In this document: piece by piece, positions 19,707 to 27,105 of the stretch
Layout of the letters: each line of letters opens with the position of its first letter
Numbering within the stretch: position 1 is the stretch's first letter
NCBI RefSeq assembly: GCF_000308655.1
Contig: NZ_BAGC01000043.1
Location: 496,001-560,000 of the forward strand
Direction: 5' to 3'
Length of the DNA stretch: 64,000 nt
Origin: Nocardia niigatensis NBRC 100131
GTDB lineage: Bacteria > Actinomycetota > Actinomycetes > Mycobacteriales > Mycobacteriaceae
Notes under the pieces: generated by a model
Told to the model about the DNA's origin: nothing
The model's input: only the letters and a program-made list of their open reading frames with translations
Databases searched by the model: none
Made by a program: the position numbers and the translations under genes

Positions 19707-21365
19707 CTACCCGCCGGAACGAATGATCTGTTCGATATTGCGCTCGGCCAGCGCGCTGATCGTCAATGCGGGGTTCACCGTTCCGCAGCTACCGGGCACC
19801 GCCGCCCCGTCCATCACATAGAGGTTCCGGTAGCCGCACACCCGGCCGTATTCGTCTGTCGCGCTTCCGATCACCGCGCCGCCCAATGGATGGGCGGTGA
19901 ACGACGCGTCCGCTTCCAGGGTCGATAGCGGCTGACCGGGACCGATCACGGCGTCATTGACCTCGCGCGCTCGCGCGAGATAGCCCGCCGCGCCGTCCGG
20001 TGGCCACAGCAGGTCAACACGCCCGTCGGCCGGGTCGCAGACGAACCGGCCGCGGGTGTCGTCGAGCACGATGCCCAGCGATCCGAGCAGGCCGATGTCG
20101 AAGGGCGTCACGCCGGGGATGAACCAGTTCTCCAGCGTCACGGGCGCGCCCGCCTCGTCCAGGATCCGGCTCGCGGAAGGCGCGCCCTGCGTGCCGAATT
20201 CGAGCGTGGTGAGCGGCCGGGCCAGGGCGACATCGCCGTTGCTGCCCCAGCCCTCGCCGATGTACTCGTTCAGGTTCGGCAGTGCGCCGGTCGCCCGCGC
20301 GCGCACCAGCAGTTCGGCGGTGCCGAGGGAGCCCGCGGCCAGGAACAGCTGGTCGCAGGTCAGCGTCCGGGTGCGGAGCACCTCGCCGGTCGGCGCGAGT
20401 TTGGTCACCGCGACGGAATAGCGACCCGGCGCTCCAGGTTCCGCGGCGATGGCGTCCACGCGATGACCCGGATAGATCCGGGCACGGCCGGTGTCCTCGG
20501 CCCAGCGCAGGTAGTTCTGGTTCAGATCGAACTTCGCGCCGTTGGAATTGCCCAGGTCCGAACAGCCCACCGTCGCCGACGACCTCGATCGCCCGGCGAG
20601 CTCGTCGCGGAGGATGTCCCACGTCCACAGACCATCGATCGGCTGCGGCGCATATCCTGCCGCGCGGACCTGCTCGTCCCAGGCGCGCGCGTGCGCAAAC
20701 GCGCGTGAGTTATAGATGTCGTCCGGTATTACGCTGGGCCGCAACATCTTTCGCACCCTGGGGTAGTAGACGTCATGCATCTCGCGATAGTCGACCACGC
20801 CGCCGAACACCTGATCGAAGAACCGCTGTTCCGGCTCGATCATCACCCCGGTGAACACGACCGAGCCACCGCCCACGCACGCCGCGCGCCACACATCGAT
20901 GCCCGGGTAGCTGCACACATCGAGGACCCCGCCGAACGGATCGACGACCACCGGGATCCGGTTCGCCCCGGTGAAGGTGGTGCGATACCAGAAGCCGCGG
21001 CCGTCCGGAATCGTGTCGACGGCGAAGATGCTGCGCCACGGATCATTCGGCCAGCGCGATCCGCGCTCGAGCACCGCGACGTCGATCCCGCACTCCGCCA
21101 GGCGCAGCGCGGTGACCGACGCCCCGAACCCTGATCCGATGACCAGCGCGGGTACATGATCGGCGGGATCCGGCAGGGGCGCGAAGATCTCCGGCACCAG
21201 CCTGCGGTAAATCGGCGTCTTCGGGCTCGGGTCTACGCTGTCGGCCCGTACGACGGGCGTGGCCGCGCCCACGCCCGCCAAGCCCAGCATCGCCGCAGCC
21301 GCGCCGACACCCTTGACGAAGCCGCGCCGGTCCATGGCTGGCCCCACGCCCGATCCGAATGTCAC
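19707..21365 (-). CDS. Tat-exported GMC oxidoreductase, cholesterol-oxidase type
   Basis: About 552 residues. The sequence tracks class I (non-covalent FAD) cholesterol oxidases along its length: ALVIGSGFGAS for the FAD dinucleotide site, then the VGGGSVVFTGVMIEP, AGSLGTAELLVRARATG, AHPLGGAVIGSATDEYGRV and VNPALTISALAERN blocks. These include the His and Asn that form the active site in that family. Such enzymes oxidise and isomerise 3-beta-hydroxysterols with oxygen, producing peroxide. The N-terminus has a Tat signal (DRRGFVKG followed by an Ala/Gly-rich hydrophobic stretch and an ATP cleavage area), so the enzyme is exported. I chose the GTG at 21365 because AGGGG lies just before it; the ATG at 21335 immediately before DRRGF is the alternative. 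It is divergent from the P450 and upstream of the SDR. Confidence 0.88.
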   Translation of the reverse strand: MTFGSGVGPAMDRRGFVKGVGAAAAMLGLAGVGAATPVVRADSVDPSPKTPIYRRLVPEIFAPLPDPADHVPALVIGSGFGASVTALRLAECGIDVAVLERGSRWPNDPWRSIFAVDTIPDGRGFWYRTTFTGANRIPVVVDPFGGVLDVCSYPGIDVWRAACVGGGSVVFTGVMIEPEQRFFDQVFGGVVDYREMHDVYYPRVRKMLRPSVIPDDIYNSRAFAHARAWDEQVRAAGYAPQPIDGLWTWDILRDELAGRSRSSATVGCSDLGNSNGAKFDLNQNYLRWAEDTGRARIYPGHRVDAIAAEPGAPGRYSVAVTKLAPTGEVLRTRTLTCDQLFLAAGSLGTAELLVRARATGALPNLNEYIGEGWGSNGDVALARPLTTLEFGTQGAPSASRILDEAGAPVTLENWFIPGVTPFDIGLLGSLGIVLDDTRGRFVCDPADGRVDLLWPPDGAAGYLARAREVNDAVIGPGQPLSTLEADASFTAHPLGGAVIGSATDEYGRVCGYRNLYVMDGAAVPGSCGTVNPALTISALAERNIEQIIRSGG

Positions 21366-21433
21366 TCCCACACCCCTGTCACTGCACCAACCCATAGCGA
21401 ATCACTATCATAGGTAGCCTTCGGAGTGATGAG

Positions 21434-22723
21434 GTGACGATGTTGACTCGCACGTGGACTCGATGGTTGCTCATGCACGGCTTCCTGCGGACCTACCTCC
21501 GGTGGTCGGCGCGTCGAGGTGAGCCGCTGGGCAGCCTCGCCCTCTATCCGGACAGCCTGCTCGGCTCCTCGCCGACCATCGAGGACATCCGGCAGCGGGG
21601 CCGGATTCCCAGGATGTCGGGGGTGCACATCACCCCGGATTACGAACTGTGCCGACTCATCCTGCGCGACCGCCGCTTCGGCGTGGTCTCGCCCACCCAC
21701 CCCGCCCTGCCGAAGCCCATCCGGTGGATGCTGGCCAAGACGGATCCAGGCCTGCCCAATCTCGGGGAACCGCCCTCCATGCTGGTGACCGATCCACCGG
21801 ATCACACCCGGTATCGGCGCATGGTCGGGCACGCATTCGGGCCGAAGGCGATCGCGGCGCTGGAGAAGCGGATCACCGAGGTGGCCGATGACCTGATCGA
21901 CCGCCTGGAATCGAAGCCCCGCCCCGATCTGATCGGCGACTTCTCCGCGCAGATGCCCGTCACCATCATCGCCGAGATTCTCGGGCTGCCGCCCGAGATG
22001 CATGCGACCCTGCTGAAATGGGGCGACTCCGGCGCGCCGCTGCTCGAGCGCGGACTGGCCTGGTCCACCTACCGCGACGCCGTCGAAGACCTGGCCGAAG
22101 TCAAACAGTACTTCGAGCAGCATCTCGACCAGCTGACCGTCGAGCCGCGCGATGACGTGCTCAGCATGCTGGTGAGAACCGACGAATTCACCCGCCGCGA
22201 GCAGGTGACCAACGCGGCCCTGCTGCTGGACGCCGGATTCTTGACGACCGTGAACATGCTCGGCAACGGAATCGCCTTGCTGACAAGCCATCCGGACCAG
22301 CTGGAGATACTGGCCGCACGGCCGGAGCTGTGGCCGAACGCGGTCGAGGAAATCCTGCGCTACGACGGCCCCGTGCGAATGACCGGCCGCGTCGCGAACT
22401 GCGACGTCGACCTCGATCACCATCACATCAAATCGGGTGCCCTGGTCCTGCTGTCCCTGGCCGGCGCCAACCACGATCCCACGGTCTTCCCCGAACCCCA
22501 GCAATTCGATGTGACCAGGGACAACGCCGCCGAACATCTGGCGTTCGGCAGCGGAATACACGGCTGCCTGGGCTCCAGGCTCGCCCGCTTGGAAGGCGCC
22601 ATCGCGCTGCGAGCCCTGTTCGAGCGATACCCGGACCTGCGCCTCGACGGCCCGCCGATCCCGCACCCCCTGCGCAACCTGCACGCCTACCGCTCCATGC
22701 CCGCCAAGGTGTCCGCCGACTAG
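21434..22723 (+). CDS. Cytochrome P450, CYP140-like
   Basis: 429 residues from GTG 21434 (ATG 21440 is equally possible; GGAG and GAGG sites serve either). The heme-ligand motif FGSGIHGCLG places the cysteine at about residue 378. EEILR gives the ExxR pair, and the I-helix reads AGFLTTVNMLGNGI. The N-terminal LLMHGFLR segment, the PPDHTRYRRMVGHAF block and TTVNMLGNGI resemble the mycobacterial CYP140 group as I recall it. It is a soluble bacterial P450 needing a ferredoxin and reductase encoded elsewhere. Only 68 bases separate its start from that of the divergent sterol-oxidase gene, so both may be controlled from the same short promoter region. The substrate is unknown: a sterol-like molecule, a fatty acyl group or the neighbouring peptide are all possible. 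Confidence 0.92.
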   Translation: MTMLTRTWTRWLLMHGFLRTYLRWSARRGEPLGSLALYPDSLLGSSPTIEDIRQRGRIPRMSGVHITPDYELCRLILRDRRFGVVSPTHPALPKPIRWMLAKTDPGLPNLGEPPSMLVTDPPDHTRYRRMVGHAFGPKAIAALEKRITEVADDLIDRLESKPRPDLIGDFSAQMPVTIIAEILGLPPEMHATLLKWGDSGAPLLERGLAWSTYRDAVEDLAEVKQYFEQHLDQLTVEPRDDVLSMLVRTDEFTRREQVTNAALLLDAGFLTTVNMLGNGIALLTSHPDQLEILAARPELWPNAVEEILRYDGPVRMTGRVANCDVDLDHHHIKSGALVLLSLAGANHDPTVFPEPQQFDVTRDNAAEHLAFGSGIHGCLGSRLARLEGAIALRALFERYPDLRLDGPPIPHPLRNLHAYRSMPAKVSAD

Positions 22724-22728
22724 CCACC

Positions 22729-22759
22729 GCTGATTGACAACGCGAGCTTGTCAATCAGC
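22729..22759. promoter_or_regulatory. Perfect 12-bp inverted repeat after the P450 gene
   Basis: GCTGATTGACAA (22729-22740) and TTGTCAATCAGC (22748-22759) flank a 7-base loop, starting five bases after the P450 stop codon. It could be a hairpin terminator, although no T-tract follows. It could equally be a TetR-type operator, since the half site TTGTCAAT is typical of such palindromes. Confidence 0.5.
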
Positions 22760-22976
22760 CGGAAATGGTGATTTCCCCTCGGTTCCATTGCGAACTGACG
22801 TTTCTCGGCGTCGAGGAGAACCGAGGTCGCCCGTGGCACGCCACCGTGGCGAAGGCATGCGACCCGGCCCTCACCACCACCGAATTCGGCCGAATCTGGC
22901 TGTGGCGAATAGCAATTCGGCCTTGCGATGGAGTCCGGAACCACAACTCCTTCAACGAAAACCCTTGGAAGGACCC

Positions 22977-23027
22977 ATGAGGGCCATCACCATTCTCCTC
23001 CGGACGCCCTCTACTGCCGCACGTTGA
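22977..23027 (+). CDS. Possible 16-residue leader peptide
   Basis: ATG 22977 is preceded by GGAAGGA at a spacing of about three to four bases and opens a 16-codon frame, MRAITILLRTPSTAAR, ending at TGA 23025-23027. A GC-rich 11-bp hairpin follows after 31 bases. A short, well-started frame followed by a strong hairpin is the layout of a transcription-attenuation leader, and the Ile-Thr-Ile-Leu-Leu run would fit branched-chain amino acid sensing. However, the next gene is a flavin monooxygenase with its own promoter, so the leader is either orphaned or coincidental. No homology can be argued for so short a peptide. Confidence 0.3.
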   Translation: MRAITILLRTPSTAAR

Positions 23028-23058
23028 AGTAGCGACGATCGGCACATCACGCCCCCTA

Positions 23059-23088
23059 CGGCCCGCACCAAGAGCTCGGTGCGGGCCG
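23059..23088. terminator. Strong GC-rich hairpin, attenuator or terminator
   Basis: Arms CGGCCCGCACC (23059-23069) and GGTGCGGGCCG (23078-23088) form a perfect 11-bp stem with an 8-base loop. No T-run follows, as is common for high-GC actinobacterial terminators. It sits between the mini-ORF and the monooxygenase promoter and would insulate the latter. Confidence 0.5.
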
Positions 23089-23103
23089 ACCGCTGTCCGC
23101 CGA

Positions 23104-23140
23104 TTGACATAACCTTCGGTTACAAATACCGTCAGTATTT
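23104..23140 (+). promoter_or_regulatory. Promoter with overlapping operator-like palindromes before the monooxygenase
   Basis: TTGACA (23104-23109) is spaced 17 bases from TACCGT (23127-23132). Two palindromes overlap it: TAACC-TTC-GGTTA (23110-23122), filling the spacer, and AAATAC-CGTCA-GTATTT (23124-23140), covering the -10 element. A repressor bound there would block RNA polymerase. No regulator gene is adjacent. Confidence 0.55.
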
Positions 23141-23172
23141 GAGTTCCATGGGTATCCAACAAGGAGGTTGGG

Positions 23173-24627
23173 ATGGGTGCGGCGCGGCGGCCTCGCATCG
23201 TGATCATCGGGGCCGGGGTGTCCGGCATCGCGAGTGCGATCACGTTGCAGCGCAATGGGTTCCATGACTTCGTGATCCTGGAGAAGGGGTCCGACGTGGG
23301 CGGGGTGTGGCATTGGAACCACTACCCCGGGCTGACCTGTGATGTGCCGTCCCAGCTGTATCAGTTCGGGTTCGCGCCGAAGCCGGACTGGTCGCACATC
23401 TTCGCGCCCGGGCCGGAGATCCAGCGGTATCTGGCTGATGTCGTGGAGCGGTTCGGGCTGCGAGCGCATCTGCGGGTGAATTCCGAGGTGGTGGCGGCGA
23501 CGTTCACCGGGGCCGGGTGGGTGGTCGAGACCGGTGACGGCAACCGCTACGAGGCCGACTTCGTCATCGCGGCCACCGGGGTTCTGCATCATCCGGCCGT
23601 GCCGGAACTGCCGGGATTGTCCGAGTTCACCGGCGAGGTGCTGCACACCGCACGCTGGGACGACAGTGTCCGGACCAGCGGGCGGCGGATCGCGGTCATC
23701 GGCACGGGATCGACCGGTGTGCAGGTGGTTTCGGCGTTGCAGCCCGAGGCCGAGCGGGTCACACATTTCGTGCGCAGCCCGCAGTGGGTGATCTGGGCGC
23801 CGATGCAGATCCCGCAGCCGGCGCTGGTCGGCGCGGTGCTGAACAAGCTGCCGCAGGTGAATCGCGCGCTATACCAGGCGGGAATGACCGGCGCCCGGCT
23901 GTTCACCGATGTGGTCACCCGGCCCAGCTGGCGGCGGCGCGCGGTCCAGGAGTACGCGCGCCTCAGCCTGCGCGCTCAGATCCTCCAGCCGAGTCTGCGG
24001 GAACAACTCACGCCCGACTACGAGCCGCTGTGCAAGCGACAGGTGTTGTCCGGCACCTACTATCGCGCGCTGCGCGCCCGCAATGCCGAGCTCGTCACCA
24101 CGGCCATCGAGGAGGTGACGCCCACCGGCATCCGGACCGCCGACGGCCGCCACCACGACCTAGACATGATCGTGCTGGCCACCGGCTTCCGCGCCCACGA
24201 CTACATGCGGCCCATGAATCTGACCGGCCGCGAGGACATCTCGATCGACGACGCCTGGGCCAAGGGCCCGCGCGCCTATCGGATGACCGCGATCCCCGGC
24301 TTCCCCAACTTCTTCACGGTCCTGGGCCCGCACTCCCCCACCGGTTCGATTCCGCTGCACCACGCCGCCGAGGTGACCGCCCGCTACATCGCCAAGTGGA
24401 TCCAGCGCTGGACTACAGGCGAATTCGACACCGTCGAGGTCACCGAGGACGCCACCGCACGCTTCGAATCCGAGGTGGCCGCGGCCATGGGCCCCACCGT
24501 CTGGAACACCGGCTGCAATTCCTGGTACTTCACCGAGGGCGGCTCCATCGACCTGCTGCCCTTCACCCGCGCCACCATGGAATCCATGCTCGCCGACCCC
24601 GATCCCGGTGATTTCCACCTGCGGTAG
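23173..24627 (+). CDS. Flavin-containing monooxygenase, Baeyer-Villiger type
   Basis: 484 residues, start ATG 23173 with a near-perfect AAGGAGG seven bases upstream. Two Rossmann motifs are present: GAGVSG (residues 13-18, FAD) and GTGSTG (about 177-182, NADPH). Between them FTGEVLHTARWDD (from F152) matches the Baeyer-Villiger fingerprint FxGxxxHTxxWP except that the last position is Asp. Related actinobacterial enzymes insert oxygen next to ketones in steroids, cyclic ketones or long-chain ketones, using NADPH and oxygen. The C-terminal half keeps the NSWYFTEGG region typical of these proteins. It is monocistronic with its own operator-overlapped promoter. With the sterol oxidase, SDR and P450 nearby, a ketosteroid substrate is plausible but unproven. 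Confidence 0.92.
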   Translation: MGAARRPRIVIIGAGVSGIASAITLQRNGFHDFVILEKGSDVGGVWHWNHYPGLTCDVPSQLYQFGFAPKPDWSHIFAPGPEIQRYLADVVERFGLRAHLRVNSEVVAATFTGAGWVVETGDGNRYEADFVIAATGVLHHPAVPELPGLSEFTGEVLHTARWDDSVRTSGRRIAVIGTGSTGVQVVSALQPEAERVTHFVRSPQWVIWAPMQIPQPALVGAVLNKLPQVNRALYQAGMTGARLFTDVVTRPSWRRRAVQEYARLSLRAQILQPSLREQLTPDYEPLCKRQVLSGTYYRALRARNAELVTTAIEEVTPTGIRTADGRHHDLDMIVLATGFRAHDYMRPMNLTGREDISIDDAWAKGPRAYRMTAIPGFPNFFTVLGPHSPTGSIPLHHAAEVTARYIAKWIQRWTTGEFDTVEVTEDATARFESEVAAAMGPTVWNTGCNSWYFTEGGSIDLLPFTRATMESMLADPDPGDFHLR

Positions 24628-24807
24628 TCGACCCCAACCGCGCGGCCGACGATAGCTATCTCGTGGCAACGCAATATACGCGGTCTTTATAGCGTTCATC
24701 ACGCAAATAAGTTCAAAAACACCATTCGAGCGAATATTCAGCTATCATCGGCTGATTGCTTTTCCTGCGAGTACGGCCCCCTTCGATTCATCGAACGGAG
24801 ACACGGC
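24628..24807. other. AT-rich promoter-like gap before the Rpf-like gene
   Basis: 180 bases, with 24655-24760 strikingly low in GC for this genome. It presumably contains the promoter of the transglycosylase gene, but I cannot pick a convincing -35/-10 pair. TATCAT at about 24743 is the best -10 candidate. Confidence 0.35.
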
Positions 24808-25140
24808 ATGCATGGACAAGATTCGCCCCGAAGACCCGCGCGGCTCCTCCTCCTCTCCCTGGGCATAGCACTCCTGACCTGCGGCGCGACGGCCACCGCC
24901 ACCGCCGAACGGCAGCACGACTGGGATGCCGTGGTGCAGTGCGAGGCCGGCGGCGATTGGGGCGCCGACACCGGAAACGGGTACTTCGGCGGGCTGCAAT
25001 TCAGCCCGTACACCTGGAAGGCCTACGGCGGCACGGGAAACCCCGCGGATGCCAGCCGGGAGGAGCAGATCCGCATCGCGGAGCGCATCCTCGACCGGCA
25101 AGGACCGGGCGCCTGGCCATCCTGCGGGGCCTATCTCTGA
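24808..25140 (+). CDS. Secreted resuscitation-promoting-factor-like transglycosylase
   Basis: 110 residues: a signal peptide (Arg-rich start, hydrophobic 12-25, cleavage near 33) followed directly by one Rpf domain (38-107). The domain shows the hallmark WDAVVQCEAGGDW with the catalytic glutamate at E46 and the cysteine pair C45 and C107, then GGLQFSPYTWKAYGG and a C-terminal GAWPSCG. Rpf proteins are lysozyme-like enzymes that cut peptidoglycan outside the cell and promote regrowth of dormant mycolic-acid bacteria. This one has no LysM, DUF348 or proline-rich anchoring region, so it is one of the minimal secreted forms, resembling RpfC or RpfE in size and layout. The start ATG follows GGAGACACGGC. 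Confidence 0.93.
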   Translation: MHGQDSPRRPARLLLLSLGIALLTCGATATATAERQHDWDAVVQCEAGGDWGADTGNGYFGGLQFSPYTWKAYGGTGNPADASREEQIRIAERILDRQGPGAWPSCGAYL

Positions 25141-25225
25141 GGCTCTCGATACATCTCCTCGATCAGATCGGCGTAGCGCTCGCCGATCGGCTTACGCCGC
25201 AACTTCATCGTGGGCGTCAGTACAC
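25131..25225 (-). pseudogene. Remnant of a long-chain acyl-CoA ligase 3' end
   Basis: On the minus strand the frame reads LTPTMKLRRKPIGERYADL then IEEMYREPQR and stops at 25131-25133. This matches the conserved C-terminus of FadD15-type acyl-CoA synthetases (family pattern: LTPTLK, basic stretch, YxxxIExxY). Nothing upstream in any minus-strand frame continues the enzyme, so only about 30 codons survive. The fragment overlaps the last ten bases of the Rpf-like gene. It is the debris of a deleted gene. Confidence 0.65.
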
Positions 25226-25587
25226 CGTGCTCGGCTACCTCACCGCGCCCAGCCTGGCGATCGACCTGTCCGACCCCGAAGCGGTCGCCCGGCTGGCCCG
25301 CACGCACATCGCGCCCGTCGCAACCGGATTCGCCAACGACCGCTGAGGTGAGAGCCCGCGGGGTGGCGTTGTAGCGACACACGGCGATTCGGTCACGGTT
25401 GCCTGTGAGTTGTCTTAGGCGTCTGGCGAAAGTCCCGCCTCGCGGGCCGGGTGGTCGGCACAATTACCTGGCGGCTGTTGATCATCCGCAGGAGATTGCG
25501 GCAAACCACACATCATCGATGTCCCGGGGTCGGCGTGCATCCGTTGCCCGCCATGGTTTTCCGGCTAGCACCAAGCCCGGAGGGCAC
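25226..25587. other. Degenerate region between the acyl-CoA ligase remnant and the FAD oxidase
   Basis: On the plus strand a short frame (about 25226-25346) reads AIDLSDPEAVARLARTHIA and ends at TGA with protein-like composition but no start; it may be the 3' scrap of another lost gene, family not recognised. The remaining 240 bases hold nothing I can name apart from the promoter and the GGAGG ribosome binding site of the next gene. Confidence 0.35.
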
Positions 25588-27066
25588 ATGCGCAGAGCGC
25601 GATTCGCACGGCCGACGGAGGCCCGGTTCTCCCGCGGCACATTCCTTTGTGGCGCACTGGGAATCGCTGTGGCCGGGTGGGGCCTCACCGGCCACTCCGA
25701 TGCCGACCCCGTCGCCGGCTCCTCCGCTCACGGTGTGGTGAAACCGAATTGGAGCAAACTGGAGCGGGCGATCCGGGGCCGCGTGGTCCGGGCGGACGAC
25801 CCCGTCTACGGGGCGGCCAAGCAGGTCTTCAACACCCGCTTCGACAACGAGACGCCCACCGCCGTGGTGCAGGTCGCGAATACCGGCGATGTGGTCGCCG
25901 CCATGAACTTCGCGGCCCAACACCGGCTGGCGGTGGCCGCCCGATCCGGCGGGCACTCCTATGCGGGGGTGTCGACGGCGACCGGCGTGATGATCATCGA
26001 CGTCCGGCAGCTCACCGGGGTGAATATCGATGCGGGACAGGCGATTGTCGGACCGGGCCACACGCTGTACGAGGTCTATCGCGAACTGGACCGCTCCGAT
26101 CTGACCATCCCGACCGGTATGTGCCCGGATGTCGGCATCACCGGCCTCACCCTCGGCGGCGGCCTCGGCTTCGAATCCCGCGCCTACGGCGTCACCTGCG
26201 ACCGGCTCATCGGGGCGACGCTCGTCCTGCCCGACGGCACCGTCGCCGAGGTATCCGAAACCGCACGACCGGACCTGCTCTGGGCGCTGCGCGGCGGCGG
26301 GTCACTGTGCGGGGTGGTCACCTCGCTCACCTACGATACCTGCCCGGCGACCTCGAAAGACCTGGTGCGCCTGACCTTTCCGGGCGACAGCGCGGACCAG
26401 GTGATCGCGGGCTGGTCCAGCTGGCTGGAGTCCGCGGACCGCTCCCAGTGGGCCGATGTCAGCATCGACGCCGACGGCAACGGCAACCTGGACTGCTGGA
26501 TGCAGATGGTCTGCGCCGCGGGGACCGGCGAGCAGGCCGCGGCCGCGCTGACCGATGCCATCGGTCTGCAGCCGTCATCCATCGACACGCAGACCCTCGA
26601 TCACATGGACACCATCCTGTATCTGGCGGGCGGCAGCCCGACCTCGGCGCGCGCGTCCTTCACCAACGGCTCCGACGTCGTCACCGAGGTCACCCCCGAT
26701 GCCATCGCCCGCATCATCGAGGCGCTCACCACCTTCTCGAAGGCGGGCGGCACCGGCTGGGTGCAGATCAACACCCTCGACGGCGCGATCCGCGACACCA
26801 CGCCCACCGGGACGGCCTTCCCCTGGCGCAACCACGCGGCTCTCGTCGAATGGGGTGCCTACCAACCGATCTCGCACGACACCGCGCGGGCCTGGGTCAC
26901 CGCGGCACACCAGCTCTTCGCACCGGTCTCGGCCGGCGCCTACGCCAACTACCTCGAACCCGGTGATCCGGTCAGCCGCTACTACGGCCAGAACTACCCG
27001 CGGCTGGCCGCACTGCGCCGAACCATCGACCCCGACAACCGAATCCACACCGTGCTGACGGCGTGA
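25588..27066 (+). CDS. FAD-linked oxidase with BBE domain, probably bicovalent flavin
   Basis: 492 residues from ATG 25588, chosen for the GGAGG five bases upstream; the frame is open for 63 more codons that look non-coding. A hydrophobic segment near residues 25-40 after Arg-rich SRGTFLCGA suggests export or a lipoprotein-like signal. The PCMH-type FAD domain has GGHSYAG with H123 and CPDVGITGLTLGGGLG with C179, the His/Cys pair that binds FAD at two points in berberine-bridge and oligosaccharide oxidases. The C-terminal BBE motif YYGQNYPRLAALRRTIDPDN is intact. Such enzymes oxidise sugars or secondary-metabolite alcohols with oxygen. It is monocistronic and converges on efeB; no partner indicates the substrate. 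Confidence 0.9.
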   Translation: MRRARFARPTEARFSRGTFLCGALGIAVAGWGLTGHSDADPVAGSSAHGVVKPNWSKLERAIRGRVVRADDPVYGAAKQVFNTRFDNETPTAVVQVANTGDVVAAMNFAAQHRLAVAARSGGHSYAGVSTATGVMIIDVRQLTGVNIDAGQAIVGPGHTLYEVYRELDRSDLTIPTGMCPDVGITGLTLGGGLGFESRAYGVTCDRLIGATLVLPDGTVAEVSETARPDLLWALRGGGSLCGVVTSLTYDTCPATSKDLVRLTFPGDSADQVIAGWSSWLESADRSQWADVSIDADGNGNLDCWMQMVCAAGTGEQAAAALTDAIGLQPSSIDTQTLDHMDTILYLAGGSPTSARASFTNGSDVVTEVTPDAIARIIEALTTFSKAGGTGWVQINTLDGAIRDTTPTGTAFPWRNHAALVEWGAYQPISHDTARAWVTAAHQLFAPVSAGAYANYLEPGDPVSRYYGQNYPRLAALRRTIDPDNRIHTVLTA

Positions 27067-27079
27067 CGGGGCATGCTGA

Positions 27080-27101
27080 CCGCCCGACCCGGATCGGGCG
27101 G
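27080..27101. terminator. Bidirectional hairpin between FAD oxidase and efeB
   Basis: CCGCCCGA (27080-27087), loop CCCGGA, TCGGGCGG (27094-27101): a perfect 8-bp stem in the 39-base gap between two convergent genes, suited to end both transcripts. Confidence 0.6.
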
Positions 27102-27105
27102 CGGA

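Larger units (their letters stand above)
22724..23103. other. Intergenic region rich in inverted repeats, P450 to monooxygenase
   Basis: 380 bases without a conventional gene. From left to right it holds a perfect 12-bp inverted repeat (22729-22759), a small hairpin GGAAAT/ATTTCC (22761-22776), a palindrome ATTCGGCCGAAT near 22883-22894 with a second ATTCGGCC half copy near 22916, a 16-codon mini-ORF with a good ribosome binding site (22977-23027) and an 11-bp GC-rich hairpin (23059-23088). Longer frames across it have no protein-like composition. Confidence 0.5.

Noticed and set aside
590..22973. Shared string AAAACCCTTGG near 590 and near 22960
   Set aside because: An eleven-base match at two intergenic spots with no further similarity around it is most likely chance.
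22765..22980. 71-residue plus-strand frame between P450 and monooxygenase genes
   Set aside because: No ribosome binding site and no recognisable composition; it runs through several inverted repeats.
23079..23267. 62-residue frame over the monooxygenase start
   Set aside because: It overlaps the promoter and the true AAGGAGG-led start in another frame.
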